Assembly (NCBI GenBank): GCA_002480495.1
Contig: DLCG01000008.1
Coordinates: forward strand, 289,363 to 353,362
Length of the DNA stretch: 64,000 bases
DNA from: Rhodobiaceae bacterium UBA7804
GTDB taxonomy: Bacteria > Pseudomonadota > Alphaproteobacteria > Parvibaculales > Parvibaculaceae
Direction of reading: 5' to 3'
The notes beneath the pieces are model-generated. The model made no database searches. It was not told where the DNA came from and was given only the letters and a program-made list of their open reading frames with translations. The translations under genes were made by a program, and so were the position numbers. Below, piece by piece: positions 42,005 to 50,883 of the stretch. Position 1 is the first letter of the stretch; every line of letters begins with the position of its first letter.

Positions 42005-43102
42005 ATGAGCGAAACTTCGAACGACAAACTGATAGAGGCCGTCGATACGCTTCTGCCTGCCCTGCTGCAGGGAATGGACGCGGTTGCCTTTATCGGGCGG
42101 CATCTGCATCCGCCTCTGCTCGAGAACCTTGTCGAGCAGATGGCGCCCGTCGCGGAGAAGCTGAAAGAAGCGCGGCCCGCCTTCGAGGCGGCGGAATGGC
42201 CTGAGCATCTTGTTCCCTTCCGCGACCATGTGAATAAAGCCGCGGACGAGACGGAGGCCCTGTTCGACGGATTGCGAGAGGCGGTGAACGACGTGTCGTC
42301 GCCGGGAGGGCCGGTCTTCGCCGCTTATCGGGGCATGCGCCACGGGCCGCGCGCGCTTGAAGCGCTCTATCCCGTTTCCGCCATGCTGCCGCCGGTGAGC
42401 CGCTTCTTTCTCGAGGAAGACGCGCGGAACGACGAGAGCCTCGTCACGCGGCTGATGGAGAATGCAGGCCGCGAGAACACGGGCATCCACCATTTCGGCA
42501 ACGAGAAGGGACAGCGCGGCGGTTTCTCGCTCTATGTGCCGGAGACCTATGACGCGGCGCGGCCCCACCCGCTCATCGTCGCCTGCCACGGCGGCAGCGG
42601 GCATGGGCGCGGCTTCCTCTGGACCTGGCTTGCGGCGGCGCGCTCCCGCGGCGCGATCCTGATGAGCCCGACATCGCTGGACGCGACATGGTCGCTGATG
42701 GAGCCCGAGCAGGACCGCGCATCGCTCGACCGGATGATGGCGCATGTGAGCGAACGCTGGAACATCGACACGTCGCACATCCTGCTCACGGGCATGAGCG
42801 ATGGCGGCACCTTTACCTATCTCGCGGGGCTGCCGGAGGGGCCGTTCACGCATCTCGCGCCGGTGTCATCCGCGTGGCACCCGATGCTGCTCGGCGCGGC
42901 GAACCCCACGCGGCTCAACGGATTGCCGATCTACATCACGCATGGCGCGCTCGACTGGATGTTCGCCGCCGACATGGCGCGGCTCGCCTATTCCGAACTG
43001 TCGGCGGCGGGCGCCGACGTCACCTATCGCGAGATCGCCGATCTCTCCCACACCTATCCGGCGGAAGAGAACACGCGGATCATGAACTGGTTTCTCGGCT
43101 GA
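42005..43102 (+). CDS. Alpha/beta hydrolase (esterase/PHB depolymerase-like)
   Basis: 365 residues. An N-terminal helical region (1-140, no recognised domain) precedes an alpha/beta hydrolase domain. VACHGGSGHGRGFLW near 196 is the oxyanion region, GMSDGG near 262 the nucleophile elbow, DWMFAADMARLAY near 318 the acid region, and DLSHTYPAEEN near 350 the histidine. Motifs resemble feruloyl esterase/PHB-depolymerase-type enzymes. No signal peptide, so probably cytoplasmic. It lies 70 bp after PMM/PGM and may be co-transcribed. RBS GGGAGGCGG. Confidence 0.8.
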   Translation: MSETSNDKLIEAVDTLLPALLQGMDAVAFIGRHLHPPLLENLVEQMAPVAEKLKEARPAFEAAEWPEHLVPFRDHVNKAADETEALFDGLREAVNDVSSPGGPVFAAYRGMRHGPRALEALYPVSAMLPPVSRFFLEEDARNDESLVTRLMENAGRENTGIHHFGNEKGQRGGFSLYVPETYDAARPHPLIVACHGGSGHGRGFLWTWLAAARSRGAILMSPTSLDATWSLMEPEQDRASLDRMMAHVSERWNIDTSHILLTGMSDGGTFTYLAGLPEGPFTHLAPVSSAWHPMLLGAANPTRLNGLPIYITHGALDWMFAADMARLAYSELSAAGADVTYREIADLSHTYPAEENTRIMNWFLG

Positions 43103-43105
43103 CGC

Positions 43106-43942
43106 TCAGCCGGCGAAGAGCCGGTAGAACATCTGCACCGATGTGACGGCGAGGAAGAAGGCGAAGGCGCGGATGAGCGCCTTGTGGCTGATCGCGTGGG
43201 CGATGGCGGCGCCCCAGGGCGCGGCAAGAACGGAGAGTGGCGCGATGAGCGCCATGCCGACAAGGTTCACATAGCCGAGGCTGAAAGGCGGCAGGAGCGG
43301 ATCGTTCCATCCCGCCCAGACGAAGCCGACGACCGCGGGAATGGCGATCAGCACGCCCATGCCCGAAGACGTTGCCACGGCTTCGCGCGGATTGCGCCCG
43401 TAGAGCGTCATGAAGCTGACCGCGAATGTGCCGCCGCCAATGCCCATAAGCGCAGAGAGCGCACCGATCACGCTCGCGACGGAATATTGCACGGGCTTGC
43501 CCGGAAGCGCGGTGCCGAGGCGCCAGCTCTCCTTGCCGAAGGCGAGATTGGCGGCGACGAGCAGCGCGATGGTGGCGAAGACGCCGGTGAGCGCATCGCC
43601 GCTCACATAAGCCGCGACGAGCGTTCCAATGGTGACGCCGATGAGGATGGGCGCAGCCCAGCTTTTCAGGAGGTCCCAATCGACCGCGCCTTTCTTCGCG
43701 TGCGCGCGGACGGAGCGGATCGATGTGAGGACGATGGTGCCGAGCGACGTGCCGACGGCCAGATGCATCCGCACCGCCTCGTCGATCCCAAGCAGCGTGA
43801 AGACCTGGTAGAGAACCGGCACGATGACGATGCCGCCGCCGACGCCGAGAAGCCCGGCGAGCACGCCCGCGACAAGACCCGTGACGATGAGCCCGGCGGC
43901 GAAAGGCGCGAGCTCCATGAGCGACATGGCTTCGATCTGCAT
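43106..43942 (-). CDS. TauE/SafE family membrane permease (second copy)
   Basis: 278 residues with about eight hydrophobic helices. Family repeats are GVLAGLLGVGGGIVIVPVLYQVF in the N-terminal half and GALSALMGIGGGTFAVSFMTLYG in the second. It is more typical than the copy at 8636-9445, from which it differs clearly, so the two are not a recent duplication. It converges with the hydrolase gene (3 bp apart). The transported anion, perhaps sulfite or an organosulfonate, is unknown. Confidence 0.87.
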   Translation of the reverse strand: MQIEAMSLMELAPFAAGLIVTGLVAGVLAGLLGVGGGIVIVPVLYQVFTLLGIDEAVRMHLAVGTSLGTIVLTSIRSVRAHAKKGAVDWDLLKSWAAPILIGVTIGTLVAAYVSGDALTGVFATIALLVAANLAFGKESWRLGTALPGKPVQYSVASVIGALSALMGIGGGTFAVSFMTLYGRNPREAVATSSGMGVLIAIPAVVGFVWAGWNDPLLPPFSLGYVNLVGMALIAPLSVLAAPWGAAIAHAISHKALIRAFAFFLAVTSVQMFYRLFAG

Positions 43943-44002
43943 GAAAATTCTTCCGGCCGACTGACTGAACGCATGGGAAGACCCTCCCGGCGCGCGCTCA
44001 AA

Positions 44003-46459
44003 CTAGTCCATCGCGGCGGATTTTCCTACCTTGACGCTCGAACCTGCCGCCTTTCGGCGCATTGCCGTGCGGTCGGCGACTTCCAGCAGAGTCCGGCATC
44101 GATCAAGGCCGTTCTCCCAGGAGTAGTTCCGCTCAACGAAGGAAAGTCCGTTCCCGTGAAGCTCCTCCCAGAGCACCTCGTCGCCATAGAGCCGGAGAAC
44201 GGCCTCGCAGAAGGCTCCTTCGCCTTCGGCTACAAGCAGATCCCTTTCATCCACAAGCCCCATTCCTTCAGCCGCGATGGGCGAGACAACGGAGGGCACA
44301 CCATGCGCGAGCGCGTGGATGACCTTGCCCTTGATCCCTGCACCGAAACGCAGCGGCGCAACGAAAACCCGGGCGGAATCGAAGACCGGCTCGAGATCGG
44401 CAACAAACCCCGTGACTTCAACGCCGTCGCCCGAGAGCGCATATATCTCCGGGCCGGCATCGGCGCCGACGAGTAGCAACCTTGCGTCCGCCGGCAGATG
44501 GGGGCGAAGGCGCGGCCAGATTTTCTCCTTGAGGAAATGTGCGGCATCGATATTCGGCATGTGCATGTAGCCGCCGAGGAAGACGATGTCCCGGCGCGCC
44601 GACATAAGAGGTGGCGGGTTTTTCCGCTCAGGCATCTCGAAGATGTAGGGAAAGACGACGAGGCTGTCCGCCGCTTCCGGCACAGAACGAAGAAGCAGTT
44701 CCCGTTCGGTCTCGGAAAGGACAACCGTGCAGTCCGCCTTCCGGATGAGACTCAGTTCTTTCTCTTCCGTTTCCGCCGCCTTGCGGCTCAGAGCTTCGTC
44801 TTGCGCGATTTCCGCCTGACGCGCCTCGCGAAGGTGATGCAGGTCGACCGTGTTGTAGATGATGCGGGCATCCGGCCAAGCTGCCCTGATGTCATCGTAA
44901 AGCGGACCGAGCACATTCACCCGGAAGACGAGAACGTGATCGACATTCTTCACATACTCCGCGATCTCCGCCACGGATCCGAAGTGAGGCTTGTGCAGAC
45001 ACTCCACGCCGAGCCGCTGCAAATCGCGCGTATAGTAATCCCGTGACTTGTAGTTCGGCGGCGGCGTAAAAACGACGCGCCGTCCAAGCTGCATGTAGGC
45101 GTGAATAAGCGAAGCGGCGAGATGAGAACCTGCATCTCGATCCGGTGCAGGCGTGGTTCGGTCGAAAACGACGAGCGGCTTTCCGCTGTACCGATTTGCT
45201 TTCTCGATGGCAGAGGTTGCAGGGTCACCATGCCTGCGCAGGACACTGCGCCAGCGATCGTGGAAGGCAGCGATATCCGCTCTCTCCGTTTCCTCGTCTT
45301 TGCCGGTCGCCTGTTCGCCAAACGTCTCTTCATCGCATGCGATCACTTGCGAGACAGGCTGATACCAGACTTCGAAACCTGCCTTGCGAGCCCGGAAGGC
45401 AAGATCCGCCGCCCTATGTGAGACTGGCACGGCTGTGTCGAACCCACCTAGCCGACTCCACAGATTCCGCCGAATTGCGAGCGAGGCGGCTGAGACGAAA
45501 TCGGTCTGCCGTGCATAGCTGAAGCGCGGGTGATCCGGCGCCTTCCCAAAGCCATACCGGCGGACGGCACCACCGCTCAGAACAATGCCGCCGGCCTGCT
45601 GCAGGCTCAGGTCATTGCGCAGAATCCTTGGCCCGACAATCCCAGCCGCAGGAAAAAGAGAGAAACTTCCGATGAGTTCATCGAGCCAGCGCGTAACGAC
45701 ACGCGTGGTCCCGCCGAGAAGCACGATATATTCTCCGCGCAGATCATCATTCACCGCAGAACCACACACGGTCCTTATCCAGGGAATGCGCGTCAGAAGA
45801 ACGGCGCGTTCCTGCGGCAAGAGCGCCGTGTCCGTTACCACAATTTCGCAACGCCAGCGCGTCTCGTGCCATGCCAGTGAATCGAGCAGCGAGAGAAGTT
45901 CCTCCATTCGCCCGCCTGCCTGCATCACGATCGACACATCGGGACTTTCGGTACCAACGAGAAGAACAGGTTCGATCTCAGTAAGATAGTTTACCGCATC
46001 TACAAGACCTGCCTTGCCAGCCTCATCAGACACAAAGCCGAAGCGGCGCATGAACATGCCGCCAGCATCGCGAGCGCGCTGCCTCGCGGAGAGGTCGGAG
46101 TCGAATGCGTCCGGATCTGCCAGCCGGTCCCGCGGAATGCCGAAACGGAGATAATGCAGGAGAGGGTTTTCACCGGTTTCCCGCAGTTCGGGATGAGCTT
46201 CCATATATTTCTTAGAAGAAAACAGCGGACCGGGATCGAAATCACCGGAAGCACCACGCCGCAGGAAGTGTTCGAGCGGATCGAAGCCGCTTGTCCCGAC
46301 CTCGGGATAGCTCCGCAGATACCAGCTCTCCTTGAAGAACCGGCTCGCAAGAACAAGATCGGCCAGAGATGAACTCTCGCCTTCAGAGAGCGGAGCTTCG
46401 GCTGCCGCGGTCCCGCTCAGAGCACGGTCATTGCCGGTCTTTCGTTTTTGCGGCTGCAT
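44003..46459 (-). CDS. Two-domain glycosyltransferase (GT2 plus GT4-like) with N-terminal repeats
   Basis: 818 residues from ATG 46459 (RBS GAGGATG). The N-terminal 30-120 hold two repeats of about 37 residues of the form W/Y-Y-x3-YPEV...G-x-DPLEHFL-x2-GA. A GT2-like segment follows (about 165-380), with VSIVMQAGGRMEELLSLLDSL and RRNLWSRLGGFDTAVP. A GT4/GT1-like half (about 430-800) ends with FVAPLRFGAGIKGKVIHALAHGVPSV and EGMG, the nucleotide-sugar site of retaining enzymes. It is cytoplasmic and likely builds a surface polysaccharide. The same repeats occur in the gene at 56280-58865. Confidence 0.85.
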   Translation of the reverse strand: MQPQKRKTGNDRALSGTAAAEAPLSEGESSSLADLVLASRFFKESWYLRSYPEVGTSGFDPLEHFLRRGASGDFDPGPLFSSKKYMEAHPELRETGENPLLHYLRFGIPRDRLADPDAFDSDLSARQRARDAGGMFMRRFGFVSDEAGKAGLVDAVNYLTEIEPVLLVGTESPDVSIVMQAGGRMEELLSLLDSLAWHETRWRCEIVVTDTALLPQERAVLLTRIPWIRTVCGSAVNDDLRGEYIVLLGGTTRVVTRWLDELIGSFSLFPAAGIVGPRILRNDLSLQQAGGIVLSGGAVRRYGFGKAPDHPRFSYARQTDFVSAASLAIRRNLWSRLGGFDTAVPVSHRAADLAFRARKAGFEVWYQPVSQVIACDEETFGEQATGKDEETERADIAAFHDRWRSVLRRHGDPATSAIEKANRYSGKPLVVFDRTTPAPDRDAGSHLAASLIHAYMQLGRRVVFTPPPNYKSRDYYTRDLQRLGVECLHKPHFGSVAEIAEYVKNVDHVLVFRVNVLGPLYDDIRAAWPDARIIYNTVDLHHLREARQAEIAQDEALSRKAAETEEKELSLIRKADCTVVLSETERELLLRSVPEAADSLVVFPYIFEMPERKNPPPLMSARRDIVFLGGYMHMPNIDAAHFLKEKIWPRLRPHLPADARLLLVGADAGPEIYALSGDGVEVTGFVADLEPVFDSARVFVAPLRFGAGIKGKVIHALAHGVPSVVSPIAAEGMGLVDERDLLVAEGEGAFCEAVLRLYGDEVLWEELHGNGLSFVERNYSWENGLDRCRTLLEVADRTAMRRKAAGSSVKVGKSAAMD

Positions 46460-46529
46460 CGGCCATCCTCGCCGCGCCGTCCCAAGGCGGGGAACCTCGC
46501 GAAAGCACCAATCAACCAGACTTGAATTA

Positions 46530-47552
46530 TCATACGCGAGCCAACACGCGTGACGATGAAGAAGCGCCGTCCGGCACCAGCGACATTGCGTCACGGATCA
46601 CATCCGCACCGGCGCCGGGACGCGGCGCATTTTCGGAGATGTGACGGCGGAAGGCGCGCGCGCCGGGGCAGCCCTGAAAGAGACCCAGAATATGACGCGT
46701 CATCGCGTGAAGATGCGTGCCCGCCGCCAGTTCGCGTTCGACATAGGGCAGGAAAGCTTCCAGCACCTCATGACGCGAAGGCACGGGACGCGGATCGTCA
46801 TAAAAGCGGGCGTCGACTTCCGCGAGGATATATGGATTTTGATAGGCGGCGCGGCCAAGCATGACGCCGTCCACTTGCGCGAGATGCGCTTCCGTCTCGT
46901 CGAGCGTCGCGATGCCGCCGTTGATGTGGATCTCCATTTCCGGCATCTCCTGCTTGAGGCGATAGACCAGCGGATAGTCGAGCGGCGGGATGTCGCGATT
47001 TTCCTTCGGGGACAGGCCTTCGAGCCAGGCCTTGCGCGCATGGACGATGAGCGTCTCGCAGCCCGCTTCGCGAACCGCGTGCGCCATGGCGGGGAGTGCC
47101 TCTTCCGGCTCCTGCTCGTCCACGCCGATACGGCATTTCACTGTTACCGGAACGGAGACCGCACTTCGCATCGCCTCGACACAGCGCGCGACGAGATCCG
47201 GCTCGCGCATGAGGCAGGCGCCGAAGCGGCCGGACTGAACCCGGTCCGACGGGCAGCCGACATTGAGGTTCACCTCGTCATAGCCGAAACCCTCCGCGAT
47301 GCGGGCAGCCTCCGCGAGGTCCGCCGGTTCCGAGCCGCCGAGCTGGACGGCCACCGGATGCTCCGAGACATCGAAGCCGAGCAACCGCTCGCGATCGCCA
47401 TGCAGCACGGCGCCGGTCGTCACCATCTCCGTATAAAGCAAGGCGCGGCGCGAGATGAGGCGCAGGAAGAACCGGTCATGCCGGTCCGTCCAGTCCATCA
47501 TGGGCGCGACGGCGATTATTTTCTCTCGTTCGGTCAATGGCTTAACAATCAT
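46530..47552 (-). CDS. dusA: tRNA-dihydrouridine synthase A
   Basis: 340 residues; an FMN enzyme that reduces uridines in the tRNA D loop. VAPMMDWTDRHDR near 14 is the FMN-binding start typical of DusA, YTEMVTTGAVLHGD follows, and NVGCPSDRVQSGRFGACLM near 92 holds the catalytic cysteine. VHARKAWLEGLSPKENRDIPPL near 170 is DusA-specific. ATG 47552 begins MIVKPLTEREK; upstream in-frame sequence looks non-coding. It sits between two unrelated minus-strand genes. Confidence 0.93.
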   Translation of the reverse strand: MIVKPLTEREKIIAVAPMMDWTDRHDRFFLRLISRRALLYTEMVTTGAVLHGDRERLLGFDVSEHPVAVQLGGSEPADLAEAARIAEGFGYDEVNLNVGCPSDRVQSGRFGACLMREPDLVARCVEAMRSAVSVPVTVKCRIGVDEQEPEEALPAMAHAVREAGCETLIVHARKAWLEGLSPKENRDIPPLDYPLVYRLKQEMPEMEIHINGGIATLDETEAHLAQVDGVMLGRAAYQNPYILAEVDARFYDDPRPVPSRHEVLEAFLPYVERELAAGTHLHAMTRHILGLFQGCPGARAFRRHISENAPRPGAGADVIRDAMSLVPDGASSSSRVLARV

Positions 47553-47647
47553 CCGCAGGAAGCGCGGCAGGCGCTTCAGACAGATATATCGCCGAGTGAG
47601 CCCGCCAGCGCAAGGATACCGCCCAGGCGAGAGGCCTTCTCTCACGG

Positions 47648-47677
47648 AAAATGGCCGCGACGTTGCCGCCGCGGCCA
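47648..47677 (-). terminator. Terminator after the DUF1329 gene
   Basis: On the minus strand TGGCCGCG pairs with CGCGGCCA over a 10-nt loop and is followed by TTTT. It lies about 47 bp after the DUF1329 stop. Confidence 0.6.
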
Positions 47678-47723
47678 AGGTTGCACAGGTCGAGGGATGG
47701 ACCTGTGGAGGGTTCGCTTCGTC

Positions 47724-49070
47724 CTAACGGCGGCCGTAGCGGCGCATCGAATCCGGCGTGAAGAAGTCATTGCTGACGACGTCATCCGCCACATAGTTGG
47801 CATTGCCGCTGCCGATGACGATGTTGTCGGCTACATAACGGTCCGCATTGAGGTCGTGATAGAAATCGACAGCGGACACACAGGCCGGAATCTCCGACGC
47901 CATGAAGAGATGATTCTCCTGGAACCGCCAGAGATTGCCCTTCGTGTCGTAGAGATCGGCGACGACCGGGGTCCAGCTATCCTCGTCAAGATAGAAGACG
48001 CGCTTGCTGAAGGTATTGCGCCAGCCCGGCTTTACCGTTGCCTCGACCACCCAGACGCGATGGAGCTCATAGCGGGCCAGATCGCGGTTTGGATATTTGT
48101 CCTTGATGATGTCGGCAATACCCACATCCTTCGCGCGGAAGCGCGAGGCATTGTAAGGAATATACATTTCCTTCTTGCCGACGAGCTTCCAGTCGTAACG
48201 ATCGGGCAGACCGTTGAACATGTAGGTCTGATCGAAGGTGCGGAGATCGTCCTGACCGGGGACAGGGGTGTCGTAATTCGCGGTCGGGGCCTTTTTCACC
48301 CGGCGCAGCCCGGGAATGTAGACCCATGACTCGTTGCTGTTGTCATAGGGCTGCAGCGTCATGATGATGCTGCCTACGGAAGCGGCAGGCGCCGTCTGCT
48401 TGTAGACGAATTTCGTCATGTACTGGCCGTCAACTTCACGCGCATCTGCTTCGTAAAAGGGCGCGTAGGTGTGGATGATGCCCGTATTGACGAAATAGCT
48501 CCCGCCGGTTTGCGAGACGGCCATGTTCACCTTCAGATTGGTGTATTTGCCGGTGAAGGCCGTGCGGTAATTGGCCATCGCCTGCAAACCGTTCTCGGGC
48601 AGCGGAAAGAGGAATCCACCGCTTCCATCGAGGATGCCGCCCTTTTCACTCAGCCTGGCGACACCGACATTCGCCCTGGTGGCCTTGTAGATCTGTTGCG
48701 AGTAACCGCAGCTGCGACGCGACGGATAGATATCCATCCTGTATCCGTCATAACGCTTGATGATGGCGACCTGTCCGGCCGAAAGCTTGTCGGCATACTG
48801 ATCGACATTCGATGCATCGATGCTGAAGAGCTTTGCATCACCCGCATAGGGATCGACACGCACATCTCCAGGCTGCCAGCCCTTGACCGGTTTTACATCG
48901 CCTCCGGTCCACTCGGGAATTGTGCCTTCGGCATTGCCGGCGCGTTCAGCGCCGATCGGCGTCAGGCTCTTTCCCAGTTCGGCGACGTCCGCGGCAGAAA
49001 CACTTCCCGCCATAGCGAGCGACAGCGCCACAAGCGCAAAGACGCCCATCGGAATTCTACTTCCAGACAT
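47724..49070 (-). CDS. DUF1329 exported protein (LolB/LolA-like fold family)
   Basis: 448 residues with a signal peptide ending near SVSAA (26). Conserved blocks are LTPIGAERAGNAEGTIPEWTGG near 36, WVYIPGLRRVKKAPTANYDTP near 235 and YHDLNADRYVADN near the C-terminus. DUF1329 proteins resemble outer-membrane lipoprotein-sorting folds and nearly always pair with DUF1302 proteins. ATG 49070 has GGGAGGA. It follows the DUF1302 gene by 41 bp. In pseudomonads such pairs accompany an RND (MMPL) exporter; none is visible here. Confidence 0.9.
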   Translation of the reverse strand: MSGSRIPMGVFALVALSLAMAGSVSAADVAELGKSLTPIGAERAGNAEGTIPEWTGGDVKPVKGWQPGDVRVDPYAGDAKLFSIDASNVDQYADKLSAGQVAIIKRYDGYRMDIYPSRRSCGYSQQIYKATRANVGVARLSEKGGILDGSGGFLFPLPENGLQAMANYRTAFTGKYTNLKVNMAVSQTGGSYFVNTGIIHTYAPFYEADAREVDGQYMTKFVYKQTAPAASVGSIIMTLQPYDNSNESWVYIPGLRRVKKAPTANYDTPVPGQDDLRTFDQTYMFNGLPDRYDWKLVGKKEMYIPYNASRFRAKDVGIADIIKDKYPNRDLARYELHRVWVVEATVKPGWRNTFSKRVFYLDEDSWTPVVADLYDTKGNLWRFQENHLFMASEIPACVSAVDFYHDLNADRYVADNIVIGSGNANYVADDVVSNDFFTPDSMRRYGRR

Positions 49071-49111
49071 TTGTTTTCCTCCCGGCCCGCGCAAGCGGAC
49101 CAAACCCATGG

Positions 49112-50791
49112 TCAGAATGAATAGGACGCCGTGACCGTGACGAAGTCGCGGTCGGAGTTGCGTGCGATCAATCCGCCACCGATGTTGTTGGTGTAGCTGA
49201 TGGATCCCGTGTAGGCGTTTCGGAAATTCGCCGAGACACCAACCGATACGGCGCGCTTGCCCTCCACGGGCGTACCAGAGATTGAGCGGTCGAGAGCCGT
49301 TCCGTTGACGTCAGCGTTGAAACTGACGCTCGGCGTCAGCGTCAGACCGGAGACGAGTACGTTGGTGTATGTGGCACTCGCACTCGTCGTGAAACCCCAT
49401 GCCGACTTGTTCCCCGAGACGCCGACCGGCTGGCTTTCGAAATCGACAAGCCCTACTTCGCCGTAGAGATCCATCGCATCGGCACCGATCCACCCCGGTA
49501 TCCGCCCGATATAGGCGAGATTGGGCCCGACTGTGAGGGCGACATTCGCCACATAGTTCCAGCGATCCGCATAGGTCACGCCGTCGACACGGGAATTGAG
49601 CCCGGTGGCGGCCGACTGGTTGGTCGCGGCCGTGATGGCATCGTCCAGCATCAGGGGATAGTTCGGCTGATACACGGCTTCAGCGCCCACCGCGACAGGA
49701 CCGAGAGGAAAGCTCACGCTCGTACCGTAGAGGTCGATGTCCTCGGGGAAATAGGCGTAGTAGCCAGTCGGCAGGGCGAGCAGGCAGGTTCCGAGGAAGA
49801 AGGCGCAGGTCGCCGTACCGGAGACATATGGCGTCTTCGAATGATAGTTGATGTAGTAGGCGCTCAACTCGGTGGCGATATCGTCCACGAAGTAGCGGGC
49901 GGCAAGGCCGAACTGACCGCTGTTCTTCGGCTCCTCATTCGCGAGTTTCGGAATACCGCCGGCAAGTGCCGCGGGAAGACCGACGGCCCCCGGATCGCCG
50001 AAGAAGAACATGCCCTGCGCGCCGTCGGCGAGAATGTCTTCAGTCGAGTGAAACGTGCCGACCGGCGGCAGTTCCGTCTCGCGCCAGAGAAACTGATAGT
50101 AGGCTTCGATGCTGAAGCCGTTGAAGGGCGCGAAGTTCGCATAGATCATCGGTGACGGCAGATAGCCTTCACGAATATTCGTGCCCGGCGTTACAAGCTT
50201 CGAAACGTCCAGGGCATTTGTCTGCGAAACGCCACCCGGACGGAACAGGGCTTCGCCCCAGTTGACGACCTGATTGCCGGCGCGGACCGTAAGCGGCATT
50301 CCCGCGACATCGAAATCGCCATAGAGATAGGCATCATAGAGATCGATGCCCCTGCCCGCCTGCCTGCGCGCCGCATCCGAAAGATCGGTGCGCCTTGTGC
50401 TATCAGCGTCATTGTTCACGGCATCGTAGAAATAGGCGACGCTGACGAAGGCGCCATAGTTCTCCCAACTCAGATCCGCCTCGTGCAACATTCGCACCGA
50501 AGCCGTGAATATGTCGCCGCGGCGGAAGTTCAGATTGCCGTCGTCGAAGTTTTCGGCGGCAACAGTCGCATCGCGGCCACCATTGCTTACCGCGATGAGG
50601 TCGCCGTCGGGATCGACAACGCGCATGCCGATGCCGGCCGAGACCGTCGACTTCAGATTGAGCCGAACGTCTCCGAACATCCACTCAGCCGCAGAAGCGG
50701 GCGAAGCAAATCCCAGTCCGACAGTCAATGCCCCCGCCAGGAGACATAGCCCGTGTCTCGACACGGGCTTCTTCTTCCATTCCCTTGTCAT
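49112..50791 (-). CDS. DUF1302 outer-membrane protein
   Basis: 559 residues with a signal peptide ending near SPASA and a C-terminal aromatic strand (TVTASYSF), as expected for an outer-membrane barrel. DUF1302 features include NLKSTVSAGIGMRV near the N-terminus, the RAGNQVVNWGEALF motif near 167 and repeated beta-strand-like segments. It probably forms a channel for hydrophobic compounds together with the DUF1329 protein. It lies 92 bp after the fucosidase gene in the same direction, so co-transcription is possible but not certain. Confidence 0.9.
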   Translation of the reverse strand: MTREWKKKPVSRHGLCLLAGALTVGLGFASPASAAEWMFGDVRLNLKSTVSAGIGMRVVDPDGDLIAVSNGGRDATVAAENFDDGNLNFRRGDIFTASVRMLHEADLSWENYGAFVSVAYFYDAVNNDADSTRRTDLSDAARRQAGRGIDLYDAYLYGDFDVAGMPLTVRAGNQVVNWGEALFRPGGVSQTNALDVSKLVTPGTNIREGYLPSPMIYANFAPFNGFSIEAYYQFLWRETELPPVGTFHSTEDILADGAQGMFFFGDPGAVGLPAALAGGIPKLANEEPKNSGQFGLAARYFVDDIATELSAYYINYHSKTPYVSGTATCAFFLGTCLLALPTGYYAYFPEDIDLYGTSVSFPLGPVAVGAEAVYQPNYPLMLDDAITAATNQSAATGLNSRVDGVTYADRWNYVANVALTVGPNLAYIGRIPGWIGADAMDLYGEVGLVDFESQPVGVSGNKSAWGFTTSASATYTNVLVSGLTLTPSVSFNADVNGTALDRSISGTPVEGKRAVSVGVSANFRNAYTGSISYTNNIGGGLIARNSDRDFVTVTASYSF

Positions 50792-50883
50792 CTCATCCTC
50801 CCGTTAAGCCCGAGACGCCGTACCCACGGCACGGACCGCCCCCCTTCTTCCGAGTCTTCCCTCCGTCGCGCACGAGGCGGCCA

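Noticed and set aside
40348..42027. A 559-codon open frame antisense to PMM/PGM
   Set aside because: It mirrors a clearly conserved enzyme and has no recognisable domain.
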